A stretch of 64,000 bases of DNA. Source: Posidonia oceanica. Its lineage: Eukaryota > Streptophyta > Magnoliopsida > Alismatales > Posidoniaceae. A program made the translations under genes and the position numbers. The stretch spans positions 87,627,501 to 87,691,500 of the forward strand of contig JAZBRS010000057.1 of assembly GCA_037176725.1 (NCBI GenBank). The letters run 5' to 3'. Below, piece by piece: positions 22,340 through 33,512 of the stretch (position 1 is its first letter; every line of letters begins with the position of its first letter). The notes beneath the pieces are model-generated. The model had not been told where the DNA came from. It made no database searches and worked only from the letters and a program-made list of their open reading frames with translations.

Positions 22340-24396
22340 TGTAGATATCCCATTTTCGCATTTTCGATGGTCGATTAAGGATAGGAACCTTTGAGGCACC
22401 CTAAATCATATAACCAAGGACTTATAATATATTTGCTAGTTTTTCCATGATTTGGTTGAAAACATTACTTGATCTTACTTGATTCAAGGTTGTTAGTTGT
22501 GGCAGAGCTGACACACTCAAATTAGTGGTAAGTTTGAGTACCTTGAATATTTTCTTGATATGAGTTTGTTAGCTGTGGCAAAACTAACACTCTCATTTTA
22601 CTCAAGCTAATAGCAAGTTTGAGTACCTTTAACATTATTTGATGCGAGTTTATTAGTTATGGCAGAGTTAATACTCTCGTTGTACTCAAATTAGTGGTAG
22701 CTTTGAGTATTTTAATGTTAAATAACATGTTTTTATGATTTTATGGAATTTCTAAGTTATTCCGGACTTTTAATGCATCCCCTTGAATTAATATAAAAGA
22801 TAGGGGGAAAACTGCACAAGACCAGCTTGTTGCCTGCATTAGAGGCGATAGAGCTTGTTGCTAGTGTAAGTGGCGACGAGTCTCGCCGCCACTATAAAAG
22901 GCGACTGGTACCTGCGGCGTCTCTCATGTGATGTTTTGTCATCCCGTGCTTTAATAGAATATGTTGGATTTTTATAAAACATTATAGCCCTTTTTCCCAT
23001 AATTATTAATATTCCTATAATTTTCCTAGCACTTAAATATATGGTATATCATATATATCATGTAGAAATAGCAATTAATTAAGGAAAGTTCTAGAAAATT
23101 CTAGAAAAATGGAAGACGCTAATTTTAATGATATATCTTTATTTTGGTTAAAAAATGAGGTTTTTAGTTAATTATCACGTTTTTTTAAATATTATATCTA
23201 TTTTTAACTCAAAACAATATTTAAAAATAAAATTAAATCTAGAATGTTCAAGTAGTTACGAATTTAGACTAAGTCAAAAATATCCTTAAAACTAATTAAC
23301 TTCTCCCATGAAATTATGGAAGATATTAATTTTAAATATAAGTTGCATAATTTGTATGCTTATGTTTAAATTTAAAATTTCCTATAAATATCTTTTCGTT
23401 ACGAGAAATTTTTTAAAAATGGAGACTTAGTCGTAGGTAGTTCTTGGATTCGTAACAAGTTAGTTTGAGACTTTAATTTTAAATATTTTGGATTTTAAAG
23501 CTCGGCATCGGTGAGAGCAGCGACTAGCTTTAACAGATTATTTTATTACCTTTTATCAGATTTTTTTGCCCGTAGAAAATAAAATATCTGTGATTGTCGC
23601 CGCTACATGCGGCGATGAGTTAAAATATCATATTTAAAATTTTAAAAAATTAATTTTGGATTTAAATTTTAATCTAGATAATATCCCGTCATTTTCCAAT
23701 AAAATCACGTTGGAAAATATTCTATAAATACCCCCTAACTCTAGAGCTTGAGAGGGGGTGCTTTTTAGAAGAAAAGAGGATACCTTTTAAATTTAGAGAG
23801 TAGGCTTTTTAGAAGAAAGACGAGGCCATTTGCTAGAAAATCTAAGAGAGAGAGACCCTTTGGGAGACTTTAAGAGATCTATAGCCCCTCTACTCTGTCC
23901 AATTCCTGTGAGAAAACTAAGAGATCCGCAACCTCCGGAGCTCTGTCCGTGCCTCTTCTTCCTCATCCACGCCACGTAGCATACGAGTGAAGGGAGTATT
24001 TATTCTCAATCTATTGTTTTTTTTTTCATTTTATCATTACACTCCTTAGATAGGCCCATAGCATATGCATGCAGGGAACCACCTCCGGTTAGTATCATTT
24101 TCGCTTGTTGATGTTATTTACTACCTTTCTGACATCATTTACTACACGCCCGGACTAATCTAGAGCTATTTTGTTTATTTTGAAGGAAGGAATACATTAC
24201 GTATCACGAGGACGCCGCTGGACGACATCCTGTTGTCATTCCAGTGAAACTGAGGACCCACACCACAACCGCAACAAAATCTCCCGTAGACACCATGTCA
24301 GCCGACTTCACAAATCGACAAGTGGCAATCACACTGGTCGTCGACATCCGTGGAAGCGTTAACGTCTTCATCCAACACCTCAAATCCCCATCCACA
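22340..24396 (+). mobile_element. 3' LTR of element C (family II)
   Basis: TGTAGATATCCC to CCATCCACA. Diverged from the LTRs of A but collinear. It has TATAAATA at 23723, GTCGCC-type hairpins (22845-22920; TCGCCGC at 23597 with GCGGCGA at 23609) and three U3 ACTCAAATTAGTGG repeats. Confidence 0.85.
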
Positions 24397-26076
24397 ATAT
24401 GCAATTGGCCTATTTAAGGAATGCAATGATGTAATAAAAAAAATAGATTGAGAACGAATACTCCCTTCACCCTTGTGCTACGTGGCATAGGATGAGGAAG
24501 CAGAGGCATAGATAGAGCTTCGGAGGCGTGTTTTTGCTCAAAATGGGCACGATCTCTTGGATCTAGGTTTTTTCACAGGAATTTGGCAGAGTGGAGCTAT
24601 GGATCTCTCAAGGTCTCCTCTCTCATATGTTTATGTGCTTCTCTCAGATTTTAAAAAGCCTCCCCCTCTAGCTCTAGAGTTAGGGGGTATTTATAGAATA
24701 TTTTTCGACGTGATTTTGTTAGAAAACGATGAGATATTATCTTAGGTTCAAATTTAAATCCAAATTTAAATTTTTAAAATTTTAAATCATATATTTTAAT
24801 TCATCACCGCATGTAGCGGCGACAATCACAAATATTTTATTTTTTTGGTGCAGAAAATCAATTTAAAAAATAATAAAATAATCCATTTAAGCTAGTTACT
24901 ACTCAGACAGTTAATGAGCTCTAAAATTCAAATTATTTAAAATTTAAATCCCAAACTAATTTTGTTATGAACCTAATAATCGTTTAAGACTTAGTTTCCA
25001 TTTCTAAATTTTCTTCCTAACGAAAAGATATTTATAGGGAATTTTAAATTTAAACACATGCTTACTAATTAAGTAACTCATATTTAAAATTAATATCTTC
25101 CATAATTTCGTGGGAGAAGTTAGTTAGTTTTAAGGATATTTTTGACTTAGTCTAAATTCATAACTACTTGGATATCTTGGAATTATCTTTATTTTTAAAT
25201 ATTATTTTGAATTAAATATAGTTATAACATTTAAAAATGTGATAACTAACTTAAACTCTCGTTTCTGACCAAAATAAAGATATATCATTTTAAAATTAAC
25301 GTCATCCACTTTCTAGAATGTTCTAGAATTTTCCTCAATTAGTTATTATTTTTAAATATATATATCATGATGATCATATTTAAATACTAGGAAAATCGTA
25401 GAAATATTAATTATTATGGGAAAATTATTAAAACACTTTATAAAAATCCCATATACTATATTAAAGCCTAGGATGACAAAATATTCCATGAGAGGACTCC
25501 AAGATATACGTCACCTCTACAGCTGGCGACGAGACTCGTCGCCAATAATACTAGCGACGAGCTCTATCGCCTCTCATATAGGTAACGAGCTAGGCTTTTG
25601 CAAATTTCTCCCTATCTTTTATATTAATCCAAAGAGATGTGTTAAAAGTCTAAAATAACTTCAGAAATTCCATAAAATTATAAGAACATGTTCTTTAACA
25701 TTAAGATACTCAAATCTGCCACTAATTTGAGTTCAACGAGAGTATTAACCCTACCACAGCTAATAACTCACACTAAATAATGTTAAAGGTACTCAAACTT
25801 GTCACTAGTTTGAGTAGAATGTGAGTGTTAGCTCTGGCATAGCTAACAACCTCATATCAAGAGAAATGTTCAAGGCACACAAACTTGCCACTAGTTTGAG
25901 TGTGTTTGCTTTGTCACGACTAACAACCTTGAAATAGGAAAAAACAAGTAATGTTTTTAAATAAATTATGGAAAATCTGGAAGATATGTTAAATATCCTT
26001 AGTTACGTGATTTAGGGTGCCTCAAAGTTTCCTATCCTTAATTGACTCTCGGAAATGAGAAAATGGGATATCTACA
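24397..26076 (-). mobile_element. LTR H: truncated inverted family II LTR
   Basis: Reverse complement of a family II LTR. Its start, TGTAGATATCCC, reads inward from 26076, and TATAAATA lies on the minus strand at 24695-24688. About 350 bp of its end are missing. The break near 24400 abuts the end of LTR C, giving two LTRs tail to tail with almost no spacer. No polypurine tract follows at 26077. Confidence 0.8.
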
Positions 26077-27028
26077 GCCACATCAGCTACTTTCTTTCTT
26101 TGGAAAATTTTGAATTCAAAATGTTTCCTGTTTTGGAAAACCTGGTGATCGTGCGTGGCATTAATCAGGCTTTGACCATGCTTTATTGCTTATTAATTAG
26201 AGGAATATTCCCTCATTAATTGTGGCTGGCAATCTAGGTGTGTAAGACACTACATTCTCTACGTCTTATATTAGACACTAGAACAGCTGCGTCTTACACT
26301 TCAGATATGGAAACTTTCAGCTGTAGCTGGACTGCGTTGCCAATTTTGGAGCTCTTGTCTTTTCTTGATCCATCCATGACTCTATAAATATCCTAGCATT
26401 CCAGCCTTTGAGGGAACACACACACAGACCAAGATTTGGGGAAAAATTATGGAAAATTTGAGAGCAACTTGAAGTGAGTGAGTTTGTGAGAAAATTAGAA
26501 AAGAATGGAGAGTTTTGGAGAGCTTAAGTCTTCTTCCATCTCCAACCACATCACATCGGCATCTTGCATTTTGTGCATTTAGTCCACAAATTAAAAGGGG
26601 GTTTTCTTTTAGTGTTTTTGCATATTGCATTTCATTTTAATGCATATTGTAGCTAGGCATTTACATTTAGTTGCAACTAGGGGGATAAAACCCCTTGGGT
26701 AAGTATCTTCCTTTTTGTTTTATGTTAGTTGTAATTTATTTTGTTGAATTATTTACTACACTTTATTAATCTGCGTACTTTAATTTTATTTTACAAGGAA
26801 AAGAAAAGGAAGAAGAAGCTCACAGGCACGGGCACCCTTAGACAACGCCGAAGGTAGTTGAACCCACATCAACACATCTCCCCAGGCGTCTTGAGGGTCA
26901 TTGAAAGCGAACCGAAAGTGGCGATCACACCAGCTTCATCATCTGTGGAGTGAAGAAGCCACGAACAAATCAAAGGGACACAAGCGAAGCGACGAACGGA
27001 AGCGCTTCCCCAAAATCCCACATCCATA
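26077..27028 (+). mobile_element. LTR D fragment (family II-like, plus)
   Basis: Ends CCCACATCCATA and shares CACATCTCCCCAGGCGTCTTG and AGTGGCGATCACA with LTR A. TATAAATA at 26383 and donor-like TTGG|GTAAGTATC at 26699. Its palindromes (GTGTAAGACAC, TGCGTCTTACAC at 26240-26300) are of the LTR B type, not the LTR A type. The LTR start is missing. Confidence 0.65.
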
Positions 27029-27102
27029 CTGCGTAGTATTGATCTTTGACTTAGGCTTCTGCTTCATTTGATCGCAATTTCTTTAGTTCCCAGTTGTCAG
27101 AG

Positions 27103-27425
27103 ATGGTGACTACATTAGAGGAGGGTTTAAGTGCAAAACTAAGTTCACAAATAAGAAATGAAATACATGCTTTGGAGGACCGACTTGTAAGGTAAAGTTT
27201 TATGTAGTTTAAATTTTTTAATATGCTTTAATTGTCATGTTGAATTCAACCTTATAATATAATCATTATCCATCATAACATATTGTAAGTTTGTTTTTTA
27301 TAATCAGAAGATACGAGGACGAGCAGGAAGTCGATTTGTCGAGTGACGAGGAGGAGGATTACGAGGAGTATACACGTGATCGTCGTTCCATCCATACACC
27401 TTCCTCAAAAGGTAAAGGAAAATAA
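27103..27425 (+). CDS. Two-exon ORF, 68 aa, possible end of a transposon gene
   Basis: Exon 1 (27103-27191) and exon 2 (27308-27425) are joined by a 116-bp intron with GTAAAG at the donor and TAATCAG at the acceptor. The split codon keeps frame and the stop is TAA. The product starts MVTTLEEGLS, has a helix-like charged stretch (QIRNEIHALEDRLVR), an acidic run (SSDEEEDYEEY) and a lysine-rich tail (SSKGKGK). I do not recognise a domain. Its position just inside CACTA subterminal repeats suggests the last two exons of a transposon ORF, perhaps with more exons to the left now replaced by LTR D. No stops or frame breaks are seen, unusual for this window. The start codon may simply be an internal methionine. 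Confidence 0.4.
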
Positions 27426-27699
27426 GTTGGTAGAAGATGAAAATGATTTGTATTATATCATTTTGACTTGTATTATATTGAGTGACTTGTATTATATCAT
27501 TTCAGTGTTGTATTGTTATCAATGTTGTGAACAAATAGATATGTAAAACCTTATGTTGTAATATCAATTGATACTTTTTTTTATAAAATTTGTGGGTGTG
27601 TATTGTATGTGTAATTTAATATATTTGTAAATGCATTTGAATGTCATTTTAGTAGGTATATTAATCTTAATTATTGATGATATTGATTTATTTTCTTTT

Positions 27700-28090
27700 C
27701 ACTACCCAGAATTAGCGAGGACTCGTCCTCTCTATGTCCTCGCTAATATAGTCGTCTGAACTAGGAATAACGAGGACATGTCCTCGACATGTCCTCGCCA
27801 TGTCCTCGCTATTTTTGGAACGACAGCAGACTTGTTTCATATTTAGCGAGCACCTAGCGAGCATGTTGCGAGGAGATATCGAGGACATAGCGAGGCAATT
27901 GCGAGGACTAAAGTCCTCTCAATCTCCTCGCTATAATTTCACAAGCACATTGAGAGGATATCTCCTCGCAACATCGATTTAATGACATATTTTTTTCCGA
28001 GGATAGATATTCTTTGCAATGTCCTTGAAAATGGTGATAACAAGGACGTAGCGAGGAATTAGCAAGGACAATCCTGCTTTTCTAGTAGTG
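27700..28090 (+). repeat. CACTA subterminal repeat region
   Basis: At least a dozen short AGCGAGGAC / GTCCTCGCT words in both orientations, beginning with CACTACCCAGAATTAGCGAGG at 27700. Such repeats bind the element's transposase in En/Spm elements. The 3-bp flanks TTT and CAT do not match, so this is not a complete small element. Confidence 0.6.
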
Positions 28091-28647
28091 CATTCAAAAA
28101 AAAATATGGATGAAAATGTGCAATAGTAATGGAAACGAGTAATCTTCATACGTAAATTTTGGGGAACTGTTACAACCACGTGGAACATAAATGAGAATAG
28201 CACTTGTTCATCAAAACCAATCTCACTAATGTGGGAGAGAAAATGGTTAATTGATGAGTCATCAATGCAGTTACCAAAGAAAATAATTAAACAATTTTTA
28301 AACCATCTTTACATCTAAACCGTAAGATGCAATATTAACAGTAGTAGATGAAGGACCTTAGATAGCAAAAGTAAGGACAGGCCTCATCTGATAATTGGCC
28401 TATATATATATATATATATATAGGATCGGCTTCTGATGCATCTTCCCTCATTTTGCTAATTTAAGGGAAGATACAAGTGAAACCGTTAGATTTAGAATCT
28501 AAGGTTGCTATTGAAACCACTTTTTTTTAAGATATAAATAATAAGTGGTTTTGTATATTTTTATTTTCCCTCCTAAAGCAAATGTGGGTTTCTTCAATAT
28601 GGTAACCATCCATGAACAATCCCAAGTGTTTCGGGTATTACGTCATT
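28091..28647. other. Unassigned AT-rich stretch
   Basis: No gene seen. It holds an (AT)n microsatellite at about 28403-28422 followed by an AAGGGAAGAT..GTTAGATTTAGAATCTAA segment that could be the edge of another DNA element. I cannot assign it. Confidence 0.4.
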
Positions 28648-31375
28648 ATAGTAACCCTGAAAATCGACACATCCATGCACGATGCCAAAGCTCGCGTGCA
28701 CCGACCGATAGTAGGTCACTATTAGCGGGTGGATCCGAGGAGGGATATTCGACTCGAAAACATCGAAAAACAGAGACGAATGCAAAAGGAAAATAAAAGA
28801 AAAGACAAGGAGTCGTGACCTAATTTATTAAAACAGGGAAAACTAGGAAAACCGAGAAAGAAACATGCAAAGAAGACTTATGCATTTTGAAAGCATGCAA
28901 AATCCAATGCGAATGTGTGACACAAAGTCAATACGGTCCAGAGAAAGGGTAAGGACTTCTGTTACATGCGGGGAAGGTGTTAGGCACCCCCGACACGCTC
29001 GAGGAATCGGTCTTTCTTAACTGATCCGCTATTGTGTGGCAAATGTTGGCAAATAAATGCCGGTTTATATTCACCCTAAGGCGGTATGCAATATGCAATT
29101 ATAAACCATGCGAAGCTTAGCAAACCTTGTTTAAAAGCAGTTAAGTAAAATTAAAACATCGTACAGAGGCGATAGACAACAAGGGAAACGAATATGAAAC
29201 CAGAAGCATTAAATAAAGCGGGCGAAAAGCAACAACAAAGGCGGCTAAGCACATTGCCTGGATCAGTGCATGGGTCGCCTGTCTGACAGGCGCCTGTGCC
29301 TGTCGCCGGTAGGGCTGGCGGCAGAGGCACAAACCCAGCTCCCCACACAGCAGCGATCATTGCCACAAAAGGGATATAAAAGCGATATGAAATTGAAAAT
29401 TAAAACCTAGGAATCACAGACAACATGCTCGACATCAAGATCAGTATAAAAACAAGTCTAGAAGGTGAAGCGATAAGGCAGCAAACCAGCGGCTCGCTCA
29501 CTACTTGGACTACGGAGTGGGTCACCACTGAGAGCAACAACCAACCCAGTTGCCATAGTGAGTGGTGCTCAGGCTGGTCGCCGTTGCCTCAGGCGACACG
29601 GCCATTCACAGCTTTCCCAAGTAGTGGCTTTCATCGCCAAGAACAAGCTAGATAATCAAAGTAAAACTTGAAACCAAACACATGGAGCTAAAGCTAGCAT
29701 AGCCAGGAGTAAAAGCATGCATTCAAACAACGAAATGAACAAGTGGGTTGCGAGATACAGAGGCTTGAAGTTGGCCAGAGGGCTGACTCGAATTGCAGCC
29801 GAGCACCGGTTGGACTAGCGATAGACCTGCAACTCCAGTAGCTCAAATAGCCAAGTTCATGGCCAAATCTAGAACCCACGACGATGCATAATGGAAATCT
29901 AATTATACAAGCATGCAGATCTAACATCCAAGATTACAAACATATATCTAACAAGTAAAAAGGAACTTTGAGTTGGCCGGAGCAGTGGCTCAAAGTTTGG
30001 CTGGTAGGCAGGTCGAGTTGCAGGTCAGTCACCGCTCACACTGGTGGTTGACCTAGCAGTCCATTCACCGGACTTCAATGCCGAAATTCGTCGCTTGGGC
30101 GAAGCCTAAAATGCCGAGAAGGGTTGGGGAAGCACAACGGCGTTCCCACGAACCCAACCACACCTTCGGTGTGGAAAATGGTGGCTCGAGGAGCTCCACC
30201 CACCTCCTCCACTTTGCGCCGCTGTTGCTTGTCGAACTCCGGCCATAGTGGCGACCGAAGGCTCGAGGAGTTGGCTGGGAAGCTTCGTGGCGTGGAGGAG
30301 GACGCGAGGAAACACTCGCAGATCGAGGAGAGAGGCTCGTGCCTCTTTCCCACCTCCATCGGCACCTTGCTGGTGTTGCCACGCCTCCTCGGCTGTTGGG
30401 CCAGCCGAGAGCGCAAAGACACAAACTAATAATCTAAAAGTAAAGGGAAGAGGTCCGAGAAGCTTCCTGGATCCTCAAACAAACAATGTGTAGAGGAATA
30501 CTACCTCTGTGGCTTGCCAGAGTTAGCGGAGAGGGTGACCAGAGTTGGAGAAGAAGGTAATGGCGAGGCTTGGAAAGGGTCTGGTTCACTCGAAATCGCT
30601 CAAGGAAAGGTTGGAAAGGCTTTGGGAACTCTCAATTGTGCTTTGGAAGCAAGTGAGGAGGAACTGTGTGTGTGTGAGTGAAAAATGGTGATGGGTTCTG
30701 TCGGCGGTGGTGAGTTTTGTTGGATGGGTCGGCGGTGGTGAGTTTTGTTGGATGGGTCGGCTCTGGGCACGAGGAAGAAGGGCATAGTAAGGGTCGTGAG
30801 AGCGGGAAGAGGGCCGGCTCTAGCAGAGAAGTAAGTGGGGAAAGGAAAGGGAGTAAGTGCAGCCAGAGGCGAGGATGATGAAGTCGTTGATGGCAGGCAG
30901 TCGGCGAAGGCGGTGGAAGGAGATCTGTGAGTGGCAAGTGGCCGACGAGGTGAGTAAGTGCGGCTAGAGAAGTAAGTGGGGTTCTTCGACTAGCAGGTGG
31001 CCGGGAGTAGGCGAGTAAGTGGCCGAGGGGACGGGTGGCAGGAGGCGGTGACCGGTAGCGGCCGCACAGGAAAGGTTTGGGCGGTGGCCTGAGTTACAGT
31101 CTAGTCGCCGCTACCCGTGGTGCGAAACCCAGTCGCCACTAATCTTGGCGACGAGGTCTAGTCGCCTCTACATGCGATGCCTGAACATGCCACTCAGTAA
31201 ACTGGGCTACTATTGGACTTGTGTTGGGCTAAAGCTTGGGTTGAGTTTGTGAAATGGAATTGGATGGTTTTGGGTTGGTTTTGGGTAGGGTTTTGAATAG
31301 GATTCGCCGTACCATCTTCTAAGCAAACTTCTGAAAATTCTCCAACTAAAATTTTGTCAAAATGGGGTGTCTACA
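28648..31375 (-). mobile_element. 3' LTR of element E (family I, minus)
   Basis: Left edge is approximate (TAGTAACCCTG near 28650). The right end, CAAAATGGGGTGTCTACA, is firm because a polypurine tract follows. Contains CCAAAGCTCGCGTGCAC (28686), GGGGAAGGTGTTAGGCACCC (28970), GTCGCC-type palindromes (29275-29340, 29990-30060, 31090-31180) and a minus-strand donor-like GAG|GTAGTATTCC near 30510. Proline-rich and arginine-rich ORFs inside are not genes. Confidence 0.8.
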
Positions 31376-31394
31376 GATGCCTCTTCCTGAGCGA
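31376..31394 (-). other. Polypurine tract of element E
   Basis: On the minus strand GCTCAGGAAGAGGCATC directly precedes the LTR start TGTAGACACC. The equivalent in F (42306) reads GGGAGGGGCATC. This fixes E as a minus-strand element with its body to the right. Confidence 0.7.
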
Positions 31395-31930
31395 GGTCAA
31401 GCGTGGCGAGACCGTGGCTCAGGGTTGACAAGACACCCCACTCGACACCGACAGGAGCACAAATGCTATTGGCGTGAGTCACTTATTTGGCGGATGCACT
31501 GAAAGTCATGACTCATTGCCGCAATGCAAAAATGCAGATGCAGATGCAGATGCAGATGCGAATGCTGATGCAATGCATGCTAAAGTAACTACCTAGTACA
31601 TGATGTTATCAATAAAGAAATGCAGGGTTGATGCAAAGGGATGCTAAAAGGGCTGTGGTGCAATGCGAAAATTTGGCAGCTAGTCCAAATTTGTGCAAAA
31701 AGGGGCACCGGACAAGACTAACGGGCTTGTCGTCCGGGCAGTGAGGGCTGTCAGCCCAGAGAAGGGAAAAGAGATAGCTTGTCCCCGCCCGAGGAAGCAA
31801 GCGAAGCGGCTAGGGCCGCGCAAAAGGGGCAAAACTCTTCGAAAAATGCGCGATAGAAGAGGGGCATCTTCTCCTGCCGAGAAGGTATGCAGGACTTCAT
31901 TTGCTTGGAACGAAGTCGCGTGAAGCAAGT
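31395..31930 (-). other. 3' UTR of element E
   Basis: Non-coding and homologous to 42323-42830 in F (GGCTCAGGGT, GACAAGACACCCCA, GCGAGTCACTTATT). A short GATGCA hexamer repeat spans 31535-31560. Confidence 0.7.
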
Positions 31931-33055
31931 GATAAGTTTTTCTGACTTATCAGCCAGAAGTGATGAGTTTCGGATCATCAGCCGGGAGGTTGCAATTGTA
32001 GATGATAAGATATTGGACTTATCGGCCAGAAATGATGGTTTCGGAGCATTAACCGGAGATTGCAATTGTAGATGATAAGATATCAGACTTATCGGCTAGA
32101 GAGGATGGTTACTGGACATCAGTCGGAAGTTGCATTTGTAGATGATAAGATATCGGACTTATCGGCTAGAGATGATGGTTTCGGCTCATCAGTTGGAGAT
32201 TGCAATTGCAGATGATAAGATATCGGACTTATTGGCTAGAGAGGATGGTTACTGGACATCAACCGGAAGTTGCAATTGCAGATGATAAGATATCAGACTT
32301 ATCGGCCAGAGAGGATGGTTACTGGACATCAACCGGAAGTTGCAATTGCAGATGATAAGATATCAGACTTATTGGCTAGAGATGATGGTTTCGGGACATT
32401 AGCCGGAAGTTGCAATTGCAGATGATAAGATATCAGACTTATCGGCCAGAGAGGATGGTTACTGGACATCAGCTAGAAGTTGCAATTACAGATGATAAGA
32501 TATCGGACTTATCGGCCAGAGGGGATGGTTACTGGACATCAGCCGGAAGTTGCAATTGCAGATGATAAGATATCGGACTTATCGGCCACAAATGATGGTT
32601 TCGGGACATTAGCCGGAGATTGCAAGTGCATATGATAAGATATCAGACTTATCGGCCAAAAAGGATGGTTACTGGACATCAGCCGGAAGTTGCAATTGTA
32701 GATGATAAGATATCGGACTTATCGGCTAGAGGGGATGGTTATTGGACATTAGCCTGAAGTTGCAATTGCAGATGATAAGATATCGGACTTATTGGCCAGA
32801 GATGATGGTTTCGGGACATTAGCCGGAAGTTGCAATTGCAGATGATAAGATATCGGACTTATCGGCCAGAGATGATGATTTCGAGACATTAGCCAGAAGT
32901 TGCAATTGCAGATGATAAGATATCAGACTTATCGGCTAGAGATGATGGTTTCGGGACATTAGCCGGAAGTTGCAATTGCAGATGATAAGATATCGGACTT
33001 ATCGACCAGAGATGATGGTTTCGGGACATTAGCCAGAAGTTGCAATTGCAGATGA
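31931..33055 (-). repeat. 70-bp tandem array, about 16 copies, in the 3' UTR of E
   Basis: GATGATAAGA recurs every 70 bp from 32001 (32071, 32141, 32211 and so on to 32981); the last unit decays at 33051. Each unit has two halves. One half is GATAAGATATCGGACTTATC, whose ends GATAAG/CTTATC are inverted repeats. The other is GATGGTTACTGGACATC or a variant, with GATG/CATC. No unique spacers are present. 3' UTR tandem arrays are a known feature of Tat/Ogre elements. Confidence 0.95.
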
Positions 33056-33512
33056 ACCCGTGACATCCAGGTATATCAACGGGGAAAAGATGGAGGAGTG
33101 ATACCACAGGGCATCGACAACCGAAGCACCCTTGGCATCAAAAACGAAGGATGGAGACAGAACTGATGTGTTTGCCAAACGAGTAGTTAGTGGTACTAGC
33201 CCGGATGAAGATCCGGTTGAGGGGGCTCGGCGGCCTTGCTTGATTTGATGGCGTGGGTCTACAGAGATTCAGGCATCTAGATTGATTGCAGAGGACTTTC
33301 CTACAGCATTTTGCCAACAAGCCTGGCCAGAGGCCCTAAGGCATGATTGGTAAGAACATATATGCATTGAGCAAACTTGAAACACAAGCAGATGGCACAA
33401 AACACCTTTGTATTGATTGAGTCCTGGTTACATGCCTATGATAGGCTGAACAAAATATAGCATGATTCAAAGACTAAACAAGCAAGCAACTGTGCAAATG
33501 CCCTAGCTGATT
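33056..33512 (-). other. Non-coding stretch between array and pseudogene in E
   Basis: No gene seen. CCCGTGACA at 33057 and the bases after it resemble the reverse complement of 63760-63785 in G, which supports homologous 3' regions. Confidence 0.5.

Larger units (their letters stand above)
27029..28090 (+). mobile_element. One end of a CACTA-type DNA transposon
   Basis: The right end TCTAGTAGTG (28081-28090) reads CACTACTAGAAAAGC on the minus strand, a typical En/Spm CACTA terminus. Inside it are many AGCGAGGAC-type subterminal repeats in both orientations and, further in, a short spliced ORF. The opposite terminus is not visible. LTR D directly precedes and may have removed it. Confidence 0.6.

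Noticed and set aside
27700..28090. Complete 391-bp CACTA miniature element
   Set aside because: The left CACTACCC is not a good terminus match to the right end, and the 3-bp flanks (TTT, CAT) differ. Better read as subterminal repeats of a larger element.
28403..28422. Helitron 5' end at the AT microsatellite
   Set aside because: No clear TC start, CTRR end or hairpin could be paired with it.
30065..30424. Overlapping ORFs on both strands
   Set aside because: Inside LTR E. Several frames are open because of GC-rich composition, and there is no shared product with other LTRs.
31931..33055. CRISPR-like regular repeat
   Set aside because: Units follow one another directly with no unique spacers, and the context is a plant retrotransposon 3' UTR.
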